From Sulfitobacter sp. 20_GPM-1509m (lineage in GTDB: Bacteria > Pseudomonadota > Alphaproteobacteria > Rhodobacterales > Rhodobacteraceae): a DNA stretch of 64,000 nt. Below, one piece after another: positions 1-8,692 of this stretch. A program made the translations under genes and the position numbers. The stretch is from positions 1 to 64,000 of the forward strand of contig NZ_JIBC01000010.1 of assembly GCF_000620505.1 (NCBI RefSeq). Reading direction: 5' to 3'. Each line of letters starts with the position of its first letter. Position 1 is the first letter of the stretch. The notes under the pieces are model-generated. The model made no database searches. It was not told the DNA's origin and was given only the letters and a program-made list of their open reading frames with translations.

Positions 1-579
1 GCGGATGAATGCGCGCAGGTGGACTTCGAGGACCCGGGCCGCCTGGTGCAAGGCTATTGGCCCACGGGCAATGCCTACCGGATGGCGCAGCGCGGTGTGC
101 TGGGCTGCCGGATCGATGGCGGGGGCCGGTCCGATCCGGACCCGGATGCGGACCTGGTCGCGTCGGCCGTTGCAACGCTGCCCGAAAGCTGTGGCGGGCG
201 CCGCATGGCGGTGGCGATGGCGGAATATGCGCGGGCGCGGCGGGTGCCGGACTGCATGGCGGATGCGCGCATCGAGTGCGTGGTCACGGACTGGACCAGC
301 AACCGCTATGGCAGGCGGGCCAAAACCGAGCGCATCGGAACGGAAATCGATGTGAGGGGCAAACGGCGGGTGAGCGTGCCGGTGCTGATCTGCCCGATCA
401 GCTTCAGCCCGACGCAGGCGCAGATCGGTGCGGCGCGGCGTGCCTACCTGGCGTGGTACGGCGCGCTGCTGGAGCTGCGCGGCACGTTCCAGGCGCACCA
501 GAACCTGAGCCGCTGGAAGGTCACCTCGGCCATGCCGGTGATGCGGCCGTGGAACAAGGAAGGGGCGGGGAGGTCATAG
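1..579 (+). CDS. 3' part of an unrecognised protein (5'-truncated)
   Basis: An open frame runs from the left window edge to a TAG at 577-579. A GTG at 19 could serve as a start, but the frame is open upstream of it, so the gene probably begins outside the window. About 190 residues are visible, basic and rich in Arg, Trp and Ala, with no signal peptide or membrane segment. The C-terminal third (RAYLAWYGALLELRG followed by a Trp-rich basic tail) has an amphipathic helical look. I recognise no family. The size, basic character and position beside a restriction-modification island would suit a prophage-type gene, but that is inference. An intrinsic terminator follows directly, which supports a real, rightward transcribed gene. 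Confidence 0.5.
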   Translation, partial: ADECAQVDFEDPGRLVQGYWPTGNAYRMAQRGVLGCRIDGGGRSDPDPDADLVASAVATLPESCGGRRMAVAMAEYARARRVPDCMADARIECVVTDWTSNRYGRRAKTERIGTEIDVRGKRRVSVPVLICPISFSPTQAQIGAARRAYLAWYGALLELRGTFQAHQNLSRWKVTSAMPVMRPWNKEGAGRS

Positions 580-607
580 CTGCCTCGACAGCGTGTCGGC
601 ACCATTC

Positions 608-645
608 AAGCGCCCGGAGCGGATTGCCCGCTCCGGGCGCTTTGC
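608..645 (+). terminator. Rho-independent terminator after the left-edge gene
   Basis: A perfect 13-bp stem pairs 610-622 (gcgcccggagcgg) with 628-640 around a 5-base loop, followed by TTTGCGTT. It lies 31 bases after the stop of the rightward gene and 36 bases before the end of leftward hsdR. A-residues at 608-609 mean it may also act on hsdR transcripts. Confidence 0.8.
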
Positions 646-675
646 GTTCTTGGAGCATTGCATTTTTTCGGTCAT

Positions 676-2982
676 TTACCTGAAAAGATGCCCCTGAATT
701 CCGACAAACGCATTCCGAATATCTTTCACGGAACCAAGTTTTGCTTTTGCATCATTTGTACCGCCATACCGAATTCGAAGAAAATCTGAGATTTTCCGAG
801 GGGAAAGTTCATCGACCCCATGGGCTTCATAGGCATGCAGGACGTATTCGAGGAAACCGCGCATTTCATCCTCATATCCTGACAGACCACTTGCTCTTGC
901 CACCTCCGCACGCTCTGAACGGGCGAGGGGGGCCAGCGTGAAGCGTACGTAGGCAAGGACGTCAAAGATGTCGCTGTTGGGTGCATCTATGAGACGCTGC
1001 ATATCCGCGAGGCGCTCGGTGCCATAGCCGAGTTCCTTCAGCCTCTGCATGAACGCCTCGCGCCGTTCCGGGTCGCTCCAAATGCTGCGAAGTTCGTCCT
1101 CATCGGCAACCATGGTGCCGAGGTCACCAAAGAGTTGTTCCATGAATTCTTGGGCGGTGATCTGGCGCCCATCATGTGACATGTAAGTTGTCGTGGCGAG
1201 GTAGCGGATCTTGCGATCTTTGCCGTCGGCAAGCTTGATCACGATTTTCTCGGTGGGAGGAGGCGCTTCGCCGCCACCCGGTGGATCGGCAGGCGGCTGA
1301 GGCGGATCGCCGGGCGTGGGTTTGGGCCTTGGCGCGTCGGGCGGCAGCGGCTCACCGTCCCATTCCGGGTCGTTGAAATGCTCATAGGCTTTCACGAAAT
1401 CATAAATCGTAAAAAAATCCTTGCCGTCGAAGGTGCGGGTGCCGCGACCGATGATCTGCTTGAATTCGATCATCGATTTGATCGGACGCAGCAGAACGAT
1501 GTTGCGGATGTTCCGGGCATCGACACCGGTGGACAGCTTCTGGGATGTCGTCAGGATCGTCGGCAGGCTTTTCTCGTTGTCTTGGAACTCTCTAAGGTGC
1601 CGTTCGCCCAACTTGCCATCATCTGCCGTGACCCGTTCGCAATAGTGCGGGTCGGGGTCTGCCTTGATCTGATTGATGAAATTGCGGACGCGGGCGGCGT
1701 GGTCTTGCGTCGCGCAGAACACCAGTGTTTTCTGGCGCTGGTCGATCTGATCCATGAACTCGGTCACGCGGCTTTCTTCGCGTTCGTCGATCACCAGCTT
1801 GGTGTTGAAATCGGCCTCGGTGTATTCGCGGTCGGGGTCGATCTCACCGCTCACCACTTCATCATCATCGCTGAAGGTATAGGTGTCCATCGTGCTGGCC
1901 ATTTGGCGGACCTTGAACGGCGTCAGGAAGCCGTCGCCGATACCTTCTTTCAGGGCGTAGGTGTACACCGGATCGCCGAAATAGGCGTAGGTATCCGCGT
2001 TGGTCTTCCGTTTCGGCGTTGCGGTCAGGCCCAGCTGCACGGCGGGTTCGAAATACTCCAGGATGCCGCGCCAAGTGCTTTCGTCCTTGGCCCCGCCGCG
2101 ATGGCATTCGTCGATCACGATCATGTCGAAGAAATCGGGATCGTAGTCCTGAAATCGAAACTGCCCGTCCTCTGTCATGAAGGTCTGGAAGATCGTGAAG
2201 AAGATGTTCGCGTTCTTGGGCACATTGCCACGCTTGCGGATCTCGTCGGGGCTGATGCGTGACAGGGCGTCGGGCGGGAAGGCGCTGAACGCGTTGTAGG
2301 CCTGATCGGCCAGGATGTTGCGGTCGGCCAGAAACAGAATGCGGGGGCGGCGGATGGGGTCGCCGGTCAGGTTCCAGGAGGACTGGAACAGCTTCCAAGC
2401 AATCTGGAATGCGATGGAGGTCTTGCCGGTGCCGGTTGCCAGCGTCAGCAGGATGCGGGTATCGCCGCGCGCAATGGCCTCCAGCGTGGCGGTGATGGCG
2501 TTGTGCTGGTAATAGCGCGGCTGCCATTTGCCGCCGCCTGTCTCGAAGGGGATGGCACCGAAACGGTCGCGCCAGTCGTTGCCGGTGGGAAAGCAGCGGT
2601 TCCACAATTCCTGCGGGGTGGGGAAGGGGGCGATCAGATCGCCCTCGGCCCCGGTGTTCATGTCTATGCCGTACCAGCCGTGGCCGTTGGTGGAGTAGGC
2701 CATGCGGGCTTGCAGGCGGCGGGCGTAATCCTTGGCCTGTCCCACGCCGTCCGTGTGGCCAAGGCCCGCGCGCTTCGCCTCGACCACCGCCAATTGCCGC
2801 CCGCGCATGGAGAGGACGTAATCGGCGGAGAGGGACGTGCCGCGCTGGCCCGCGCCCATGATCCGGCCGGGCGCGATGGTCAACTCGCGGGCGATGTGAG
2901 AGCCCTCAACGACACCCCAGCCCGCGTCCCGCAGGACGGGGTCGATCCGGTTGGCGCGGGTGTCGGCTTCGGTTTCGATCAT
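676..2982 (-). CDS. hsdR: Type I restriction enzyme, R (motor and nuclease) subunit
   Basis: 768 aa. The restriction subunit of a type I system translocates DNA with ATP and cuts it away from the recognition site. An N-terminal PD-(D/E)xK nuclease is visible as D54 and E68-A-K70 (AVVEAKR). The SF2 motor follows: Walker A ATGTGKT at 182-188, DECH box 291-294, motif III TATPKR near 320-325, and the QIIGRGTR arginine-finger motif near residue 500. A Pro-rich linker near 560-590 leads to a C-terminal helical domain that probably docks on the methylase. At 768 aa it is of the shorter HsdR type. It is the last gene of the hsdM-hsdS-ORF-hsdR operon; its ATG follows the preceding stop by two bases, so translation is probably coupled. 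All catalytic motifs appear intact. Confidence 0.95.
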   Translation of the reverse strand: MIETEADTRANRIDPVLRDAGWGVVEGSHIARELTIAPGRIMGAGQRGTSLSADYVLSMRGRQLAVVEAKRAGLGHTDGVGQAKDYARRLQARMAYSTNGHGWYGIDMNTGAEGDLIAPFPTPQELWNRCFPTGNDWRDRFGAIPFETGGGKWQPRYYQHNAITATLEAIARGDTRILLTLATGTGKTSIAFQIAWKLFQSSWNLTGDPIRRPRILFLADRNILADQAYNAFSAFPPDALSRISPDEIRKRGNVPKNANIFFTIFQTFMTEDGQFRFQDYDPDFFDMIVIDECHRGGAKDESTWRGILEYFEPAVQLGLTATPKRKTNADTYAYFGDPVYTYALKEGIGDGFLTPFKVRQMASTMDTYTFSDDDEVVSGEIDPDREYTEADFNTKLVIDEREESRVTEFMDQIDQRQKTLVFCATQDHAARVRNFINQIKADPDPHYCERVTADDGKLGERHLREFQDNEKSLPTILTTSQKLSTGVDARNIRNIVLLRPIKSMIEFKQIIGRGTRTFDGKDFFTIYDFVKAYEHFNDPEWDGEPLPPDAPRPKPTPGDPPQPPADPPGGGEAPPPTEKIVIKLADGKDRKIRYLATTTYMSHDGRQITAQEFMEQLFGDLGTMVADEDELRSIWSDPERREAFMQRLKELGYGTERLADMQRLIDAPNSDIFDVLAYVRFTLAPLARSERAEVARASGLSGYEDEMRGFLEYVLHAYEAHGVDELSPRKISDFLRIRYGGTNDAKAKLGSVKDIRNAFVGIQGHLFR

Positions 2983-2984
2983 TT

Positions 2985-3305
2985 TCAGATTTTCAGACCT
3001 GCATTTGCCTCGAGGTCATCGAGAACTTCGTTGAGTGCCTTGATGATATGCAGGCGGTTTGCTCCGAACGAATAGAAGCCCGTAGAGAGCGCTTCCGGTG
3101 TTTCGTCCGTCGCAGGATTGCGCTTTTTCCGCTTTTCGCCTACTGCATCGACAATCGTCAGTGGATATCGAAAATCTCGCCCCGCACCTTCGAATGAACC
3201 GCCGGGGCCGTAATTCTGTATGCTGCCGTTGTAGCAGTTGCTGCCGACGATCTGTTCAAGCCGAGCAAGCAGTCGCGCCCGTTTTTTCGTGATCTTTGTT
3301 CCCAT
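2985..3305 (-). CDS. Small conserved-looking protein inside the hsd operon
   Basis: 106 aa from the ATG at 3305 (MGTKITKKRARLLARLEQ). A longer reading of the frame overlaps the end of hsdS and looks like a shadow, so I chose the internal ATG, 11 bases after the hsdS stop. The stop sits two bases before hsdR. The protein is soluble, with a basic N-terminal helix, a Gly-rich middle (YGPGGSFEGAGRDFRYP) and a C-terminal amphipathic helix. I recognise no family. Tight packing on both sides says it is co-expressed with the restriction system and may be an accessory or modulating factor. That role is inference; nothing in the sequence proves it. Confidence 0.7.
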   Translation of the reverse strand: MGTKITKKRARLLARLEQIVGSNCYNGSIQNYGPGGSFEGAGRDFRYPLTIVDAVGEKRKKRNPATDETPEALSTGFYSFGANRLHIIKALNEVLDDLEANAGLKI

Positions 3306-3316
3306 TGTTATGTCTT

Positions 3317-4519
3317 TCAGGTCAGCCTTCCGGAAAAGGCTTTTTGTAATAGGGATTGGCGGAGGTCGGCGAGGTCGGCGAGTTTGGTTTCGTATTGTGC
3401 AGTGAGTTCGTCTCTTAAAGCAAAAGCTGCTTCGCACTTTTCGGAAATCACATCTTGATCATCAAATGACGGGGGAATGTGAAGCGGAATCTTCTTGAGC
3501 AGACTTGCCTTGATCCCCGTCACTGTCGCACCAGTTCCTTTATCTCTAATATCCTGTTGCATCTGCGGCGACAGCAACGACCATTTTAGAAATCGCGGTA
3601 ATATCTCGTTGCTATCTGTCTGCATGGTTATAAGCCTCTGGCCAATTACTACCTTTTCGGCGGTATCCAATTCAGCAACGTTGGCCAAGGGCGCTTCTGT
3701 TGTAAAGAGCACATCCCCCATTTGGGGAAATCCGCGCGTCATCCAATCATCGTATGCGCTCTCCAATATGAACTCGCGCGGTTCTTTCTTAATATAGCCC
3801 ATGCGCACGTTCTTCGCAGTAATCAGACGAACACCCGTCTCTCGTTTTGGTGGGGTTTTGCCTCGATAGTCGATGAAGCGAACACGCTTGTTCAGATCTT
3901 CAGAATGCCAAGAAGCCCGATCCTCAAAAAGCTGTCCAATTGTTGCCCTATACAACTCCTCCGCATCCGCCAGATTGGCCTCTGCATGGCCGCGGGCGCG
4001 GTTGAGGGCGGTGAAGGCCTGATCGAGCTTCGTCACGATCCGCTTCTGCTCCTCCAGAGGGGGGAGGGGGATTTTATGTTGCAGAACTTGCTTGTCTGTT
4101 ACGGCTGGATAGCTGGCTCCCGACTGCAACTCAGCCATCTGATCCATAAACTCTGGTCGGAACAGAGCGTAGAACAGAAAGCGAGGTTCGATAAGCTTGG
4201 ATGGTTTCAATACGATGTAGCCCGTACTGCATACCTCACCATCCAAATGTTTGGGAACCTGCGCAATTCGCATAAGAGTTGGTCTGATGGTTGCAAAGAT
4301 AATATCATCTTTGCTGACCAATCGACGGGCTCGGCTCGGGGCTTCGTTCCCTGTAAGTTCCTGCGTTGCCTCGATGGTGTAGGTCAGATTTGAGACACTT
4401 GAAACGTCTATATAATTAAACGACTTTTCCGGCGATTTCCTTGGGTCAATAGTCTGCATCTTATCGCAAACGTCGGCAAGATTAACTTCACGCCAAGTGG
4501 TCGCCACCCCGTCCTTCAC
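3317..4519 (-). CDS. hsdS: Type I restriction enzyme, S (DNA specificity) subunit
   Basis: 400 aa. It recognises the bipartite DNA target for both the methylase and the nuclease complexes. Two target-recognition domains are visible, about residues 8-150 and 205-345. Each is followed by a conserved helical spacer, the first with PLPPLEEQKRIVTKLDQ near 151-167 and the second at about 345-400 with LADLRQSLLQKAFSGRL. The start is the GTG at 4519, whose last bases overlap the hsdM stop (GTGA), a normal coupled arrangement. A much longer open frame upstream is the antisense-free shadow of hsdM in another frame and was discarded. The recognition domains look more AT-rich than hsdM and hsdR, as is usual for these exchanged modules. 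Confidence 0.93.
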   Translation of the reverse strand: MKDGVATTWREVNLADVCDKMQTIDPRKSPEKSFNYIDVSSVSNLTYTIEATQELTGNEAPSRARRLVSKDDIIFATIRPTLMRIAQVPKHLDGEVCSTGYIVLKPSKLIEPRFLFYALFRPEFMDQMAELQSGASYPAVTDKQVLQHKIPLPPLEEQKRIVTKLDQAFTALNRARGHAEANLADAEELYRATIGQLFEDRASWHSEDLNKRVRFIDYRGKTPPKRETGVRLITAKNVRMGYIKKEPREFILESAYDDWMTRGFPQMGDVLFTTEAPLANVAELDTAEKVVIGQRLITMQTDSNEILPRFLKWSLLSPQMQQDIRDKGTGATVTGIKASLLKKIPLHIPPSFDDQDVISEKCEAAFALRDELTAQYETKLADLADLRQSLLQKAFSGRLT

Positions 4520-5964
4520 AACATCCCCCTGATCTCTTCCAGTATCCCCGCCGTTTCCGCATCCCTCGCCAGCATATCCTCGATGATCTGCGCGGGCGTG
4601 CGCAGGGCCTCGGCCTCGGGTGCGTTGGGGTTCTTTACTGACAGATCCCATGTGTCGCGGTCCAGCCCCGCCACGGGGACTGACCAGCTTTGCGCGCTGT
4701 CGGCTTTCTCCGGTTGCAGGGCGATGAACTCCGCCAGATCGGCGTCGTTCAGAGGGTTGGTTTTTCCGAGGTTGCGCCCGGGATCGAGCTGGTAATACCA
4801 CACGTCGCGCGTCGGTTTGCCCTTGTCGAAAAACAGCACCACCGTCTTGACCCCCGCGCCCTGAAACGTGCCGCCGGGGCAGTCGAGCACGGTGTGCAGG
4901 TTGCAGGTCTCCAGCAGTTCCTTGCGCAGGGCGACGCTGGCCTGATCGGTATTGCTCAGGAAGGTGTTCTTGATGACGATGGCGCCGCGCCCGCCCGCGC
5001 GCAACTTGCGCATGAAGTGTTGCAGGAACAGATAGGCCGTCTCGCCCGATTTGATCGGGAAGTTCTGCTGAACCTCCTTGCGCTCGCCACCGCCGAAGGG
5101 GGGATTGGCCAGCACGATGTCGTGGCGGTCGGCCTCCTGAATATCCATCACATTCTCGGTCAGCGTGTTGGCGTGGCGGATGGAGGGCGCGTCGATGCCG
5201 TGCAGGATCATGTTCATGACGCCCAGCACGTAGGCGAGGGATTTCTTTTCCTGCCCGTAAAAGGTGCGCCGCTGGAGCGTATTCCAGTCGGAGGCGGACA
5301 GATTGTCGGTACGCAGGTGGTCCCACGCCTCGCACAGGAAGCCGGCGGAGCCGCAGGCGCCGTCATAGATCGTCTCTCCCACCTGCGGGTCGACAACCTT
5401 GATCATGGCGCGGATCAGGGGGCGGGGCGTGTAGTATTCGCCGCCGTTGCGGCCGGCGTTTCCCATCTTCTTGATCCGCGTCTCGTAGAGGTCGGACAGT
5501 TCGTGCTTGGCCTCGGACGAGCCGAAGTTCAGGGTATCGATGATGTCGAGCGCGTCACGCAGGGAATAGCCGGAGCGGAACTTGTTGATGATTTCCGAGA
5601 AGATCTGCCCGATCTTGTAGTCGATCGTGTCCGGGTCTTCGGCGGTTTCGCGGAACTTCTTGAGGTATGGGAAGAGGTCGCCGTTGACGAAGGTGATGAG
5701 ATCCTCGCCGGTCATGGCGGCGTTGTGGTCAAGCTTGCCATCGACTTTGGGTGCGGCCCACTTCTGCCAGCGGTAGTCCGGGGCGAGGATGGGGGTGTAG
5801 TCCTGGCCCTCAAGCTCCGCATTGTCCTGCCGTTCGGACTCCAGATCGTCGAGATATTTCAGGAACAGCAGCCAAGATGTCTGTTCGGCATAGTCGAGTT
5901 CGGACGCCAGCCCTTCGTCGTTGCGAAGTACACGGTCTATGTTGTTGAAAGCATTTTCGAACAT
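4516..5964 (-). CDS. hsdM: Type I restriction-modification N6-adenine methyltransferase, M subunit
   Basis: 482 aa. It methylates adenine in the target chosen by HsdS, protecting host DNA. The start ATG at 5964 (MFENAFNNIDRVLRNDEG) is preceded by an AGAGGGG ribosome site; an upstream in-frame start would add 17 unlikely residues. The N-terminal helical HsdM_N domain covers about 1-150. GEYYTPRPL at 175-183, SAM-binding motif I DGACGSAGF at 201-209 and catalytic NPPF at 287-290 mark the N6_Mtase domain. It is the first gene of the leftward hsd operon and overlaps hsdS by four bases. The gene looks complete and active. Confidence 0.95.
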   Translation of the reverse strand: MFENAFNNIDRVLRNDEGLASELDYAEQTSWLLFLKYLDDLESERQDNAELEGQDYTPILAPDYRWQKWAAPKVDGKLDHNAAMTGEDLITFVNGDLFPYLKKFRETAEDPDTIDYKIGQIFSEIINKFRSGYSLRDALDIIDTLNFGSSEAKHELSDLYETRIKKMGNAGRNGGEYYTPRPLIRAMIKVVDPQVGETIYDGACGSAGFLCEAWDHLRTDNLSASDWNTLQRRTFYGQEKKSLAYVLGVMNMILHGIDAPSIRHANTLTENVMDIQEADRHDIVLANPPFGGGERKEVQQNFPIKSGETAYLFLQHFMRKLRAGGRGAIVIKNTFLSNTDQASVALRKELLETCNLHTVLDCPGGTFQGAGVKTVVLFFDKGKPTRDVWYYQLDPGRNLGKTNPLNDADLAEFIALQPEKADSAQSWSVPVAGLDRDTWDLSVKNPNAPEAEALRTPAQIIEDMLARDAETAGILEEIRGML

Positions 5965-6694
5965 TGCTGCCCCTCTTTTTTCCGCGAGAGTAGTCGGAAG
6001 GTGCGGAGGCAGCAATCAAACTCTGCTCTCGCGTAGCGTTCACAGGAATTTGAATACTCTTTAAGGTAGAGAAAGGACCGGATCAGCCATACATCTGATA
6101 TCTTCAAAGTGTTTGGCGAACCCCAGAAAATCGCTCTCTCAAGGGGGGGGTATCCTAAAAACTCAGCCGTCTGACATAGGACCGGCGGGGGAACATTTCT
6201 TTTCGTGCGCTCGAAATTGGAGAAAAAAGCCCAATGGGAAAGCCGTTAGGACCAAGAAAAGGGATGTCTTTATGAAAGGACGCCCACCGAATGTTGGCAG
6301 CTTGCTGAAGCAAACGGCCCAAACCGGACTTCCATCGTTTGATCGCACACCGCGTTACAGCATTCCTAAACGACAGGGAGGATAGCTCCTAATCCAATTG
6401 ACGTCGCGATGCGCCATATTGCAGTTGCCTGTCACTGCTACGCGGCCCACCTCGGTCGCATCATTGCCGATCTTCCCGTCAAACTTGAGCAAACCGGGAA
6501 TGACGCCGGACCGGAAATTGGATTTCCTCGTGTAACGTCCACGATCAAAGCCGATGGATTAAGCCGCACATCTGAGGGGATGCCGTCGGGCGCATCGAAA
6601 TCACATTGGAAGTCATGCAGGTTCGACAAGCCAGATTGGCTTGATCATATTGTTACGGCACTACGAATGAATCGGCATTATTAGGAACATCTCC
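5965..6694. other. 730-base gap between the hsd operon and the ynj-like set
   Basis: No convincing gene. The hsd promoter should lie at its left end. A rightward frame at 6113-6385 starts from TTG, runs through a tract of eight G at 6143-6150 and contains PSDIGPAGEHFFS, reminiscent of the start of small PD-(D/E)xK-type proteins, but then continues as uninformative basic sequence. I read this as a possible decayed gene rather than a functional one. Base composition is less GC-rich than in the flanking housekeeping genes, in keeping with the edge of an accessory island. Confidence 0.4.
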
Positions 6695-7303
6695 ATGCTT
6701 GACAGCAGACTGCGCCCTTTGATCGATCCGGCATTGAATCGCATGGGACAGCGTATCGCCGAGCGTAATATATCGGCAAATGCGATCACACTGACAGGTC
6801 TGGGATTCGGGTTTCTGGCTGCCATGGTGATCTGGCTCGGGTTGCCCATATGGGCGCTGATCCCGCTACTGGCGAGCCGTTTAGCAGATGGACTGGACGG
6901 TGCCGTCGCGCGAGCGACGCAGAAAACGGATTTTGGTGGATATCTTGATATTGCCGCCGACTTTTTGTTTTATGGGATGGTTCCGTTGGCGTTTGTTTTG
7001 GCAGATCCTTCGGCGAACGGGGCTGCGGGCGCGTTTTTGTTGGTGTCGTTCTATTTTAACGGAACAAGCTTTCTGGGGTATGCCATTCTTGCCCAAAAGC
7101 GCGGCCATCAAACGACGGATCAAGGAGAGAAGTCGCTCTATTATTCCAACGGGATTCTTGAGGGTACCGAAACGATCGTTTTTTTCGTCCTGTTATGCCT
7201 GTTTTCGACCTACTTCTCGCCAATGGCTTGGGTGTTTGGGGTTTTGTGCTTTTTGACCGCCGGGTTGCGGATCTACGCAGCCTCCCACATCTACTCTAAA
7301 TAA
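6695..7303 (+). CDS. CDP-alcohol phosphatidyltransferase family membrane protein (YnjF-like)
   Basis: 202 aa, integral membrane. Members of this family transfer a phospho-alcohol from a CDP-alcohol to a second alcohol, as in phospholipid head-group synthesis. The catalytic signature is clear: D65-G-L-D68-G69 then A72-R73, G81, D85 and D89. The spacing between AR and the next Gly is one residue shorter than in PgsA. About six hydrophobic segments are seen. It is shorter than and distinct from PgsA and PssA and resembles Escherichia coli YnjF, whose gene also sits beside ynjBCD. Here it lies about 300 bases before a kinase-like gene and the YnjBCD importer. The substrate is unknown. Confidence 0.85.
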   Translation: MLDSRLRPLIDPALNRMGQRIAERNISANAITLTGLGFGFLAAMVIWLGLPIWALIPLLASRLADGLDGAVARATQKTDFGGYLDIAADFLFYGMVPLAFVLADPSANGAAGAFLLVSFYFNGTSFLGYAILAQKRGHQTTDQGEKSLYYSNGILEGTETIVFFVLLCLFSTYFSPMAWVFGVLCFLTAGLRIYAASHIYSK

Positions 7304-7494
7304 GGACCAATAGGTCTACGCGTGATCTAAATTTGGCGAGCAGCGCAGCGTCCTACTACTATCACGTAGACGTCAGACCCAAACAGGCAGTTCCCTTAAC
7401 CTGACAATACTGTGAGAGTACGCCGTTGTGCTTCCGGTTTCCGCTTTGGTTCGACATTGATTGACTATGTCTCAACGCAGCGCATCCGAGGTTC

Positions 7495-7617
7495 ATGTTG
7501 GAAAGCACTGACCACATTTTGAAGCGGGTCCGCGATTGGCCCCGACCGACTATGATCGGCCAAGATTTGGACCGTCTGCGCTATGAATGGCGGGCGGCGC
7601 GGCAGGGTTTTGAATGA
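7495..7617 (+). CDS. 40-aa ORF translationally coupled to the kinase-like gene
   Basis: ATG at 7495 with GAGG at 7488-7491, and TGA at 7615-7617 overlapping the ATG of the next gene (ATGA). The product begins MLESTDHILKRVRDWPRP and ends YEWRAARQGFE; it is charged, soluble and probably helical. The ribosome site is only three bases from the ATG, which weakens the case. It could be a small real protein, a leader ORF that couples translation, or the C-terminal remnant of a decayed gene (no in-frame extension beyond a TGA at 7462). The overlap with the downstream start is the main evidence for function. Confidence 0.45.
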   Translation: MLESTDHILKRVRDWPRPTMIGQDLDRLRYEWRAARQGFE

Positions 7618-8666
7618 ACACTTCTATGGCGAACGGACGTGGCACTTTGATCCCGGCTCTCTTGACGGCGTTGCAGGACATTGGCGTAGACCCCGGCAAC
7701 CTCGAACTCATGCCAGATACCGGTCTCGCACACGATCATGTGCGACTTGAAGGTACTGGATGGATCGCTCGGCTGCCGAAGCAGAGCCAGATGCAACTCG
7801 GTGCCGCTGAAAACCTAGCGTATCAGGCTGCCTGCTTCACCCGTGCGAGCGCATCCGGCCATGTCCCACCCCTGCACAAGGTACTGCCGCCATCGGATGC
7901 TTTGCCGCGGGGCGGGCTGGTGGTTCAAGAGATTTTCGGCCGCACCGCGCGTCTGCCTGAGGATTTGCCCGCGATTATGGCTGCGCTGGCTTCAATCCAC
8001 TCCCTACCGGTGCCGAAAGCACGTGCGCCACTGCTTGACCCCGCAGATCCATTGACCGATCTGCTGGAAGAAATTGAAGCACAGTCAGCGTATCTTCACG
8101 CCGCAGATGGCGATACGCAGGCGATCATAGAGCGCCATATTGATGTTCTGAGAGACGTGGCTAAAGCGGCGAACCGTCCGCCCCAGCGGCTCATTTCCTT
8201 TGATGCGCATCCGGGTAATTTTCTGATCACGCCCGATGGACATGCCGTGCTGGTGGACCTTGAAAAAGCCCGCTACAGCGCGCCGCCACTCGATCTGGCA
8301 CACGCGACGCTTTACACTTCGACGACTTGGGATGTCTCTACCCATGCAGTGCTGGCGCCCCAAGAAGTGTCAGACGCCTGCCATCATTGGCTAGGTTGCC
8401 TACCCGATAACGAACGCGTTGCATTCAAGCCCTGGATCCTGCCAATGCGCCGCGCCATGTGGCTTTGGTCGATGACCTGGTGTGCCAAGTGGCGCAGTCT
8501 TTCAGACCAAGATGTCAAGATGACCCAAGACGGAGAGGACTGGTCTGCGCGCAAAAGCGAGGCGGCGCTGATTGCCCACGTCAAAGGCCGCGTCGATCAC
8601 TATCTCGCACCTGAAACCGCAGCACGGATGGAAGCCGACTTAGCCTTTCTGACTGACATTATTTAA
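7614..8666 (+). CDS. APH/choline-kinase-like phosphotransferase
   Basis: 350 aa. Aminoglycoside phosphotransferase / choline kinase fold. The catalytic region is visible as LISFDAHPGNFL near residues 195-206, followed by the metal-binding VLVDLEKA; the usual HGD is replaced by FDA-H here, so the Brenner motif is atypical but Asp and Asn are retained. The N-lobe includes an ARLPK-type strand near 52-56. The gene begins inside the stop of the 40-aa ORF and is followed 26 bases later by the YnjB-like binding protein. Context suggests that it phosphorylates the imported compound, possibly an amino alcohol. Antibiotic resistance is unlikely given the operon. The substrate is not deducible from the sequence. 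Confidence 0.8.
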   Translation: MNTSMANGRGTLIPALLTALQDIGVDPGNLELMPDTGLAHDHVRLEGTGWIARLPKQSQMQLGAAENLAYQAACFTRASASGHVPPLHKVLPPSDALPRGGLVVQEIFGRTARLPEDLPAIMAALASIHSLPVPKARAPLLDPADPLTDLLEEIEAQSAYLHAADGDTQAIIERHIDVLRDVAKAANRPPQRLISFDAHPGNFLITPDGHAVLVDLEKARYSAPPLDLAHATLYTSTTWDVSTHAVLAPQEVSDACHHWLGCLPDNERVAFKPWILPMRRAMWLWSMTWCAKWRSLSDQDVKMTQDGEDWSARKSEAALIAHVKGRVDHYLAPETAARMEADLAFLTDII

Positions 8667-8692
8667 TGAAGGCCTAACAAGGAGACAGACAT

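Noticed and set aside
4520-5335. Extension of hsdS to 672 residues
   Set aside because: The extra part is the wrong-frame reading of hsdM; the coupled GTG at 4519 gives a standard 400-aa HsdS.
4690-6036. 448-aa rightward frame across hsdM
   Set aside because: Shadow of hsdM, whose methylase motifs are intact on the other strand.
7614-8666. Antibiotic resistance (aminoglycoside phosphotransferase)
   Set aside because: Only the fold is shared; the HGD motif is altered and the gene is embedded in a transport operon.
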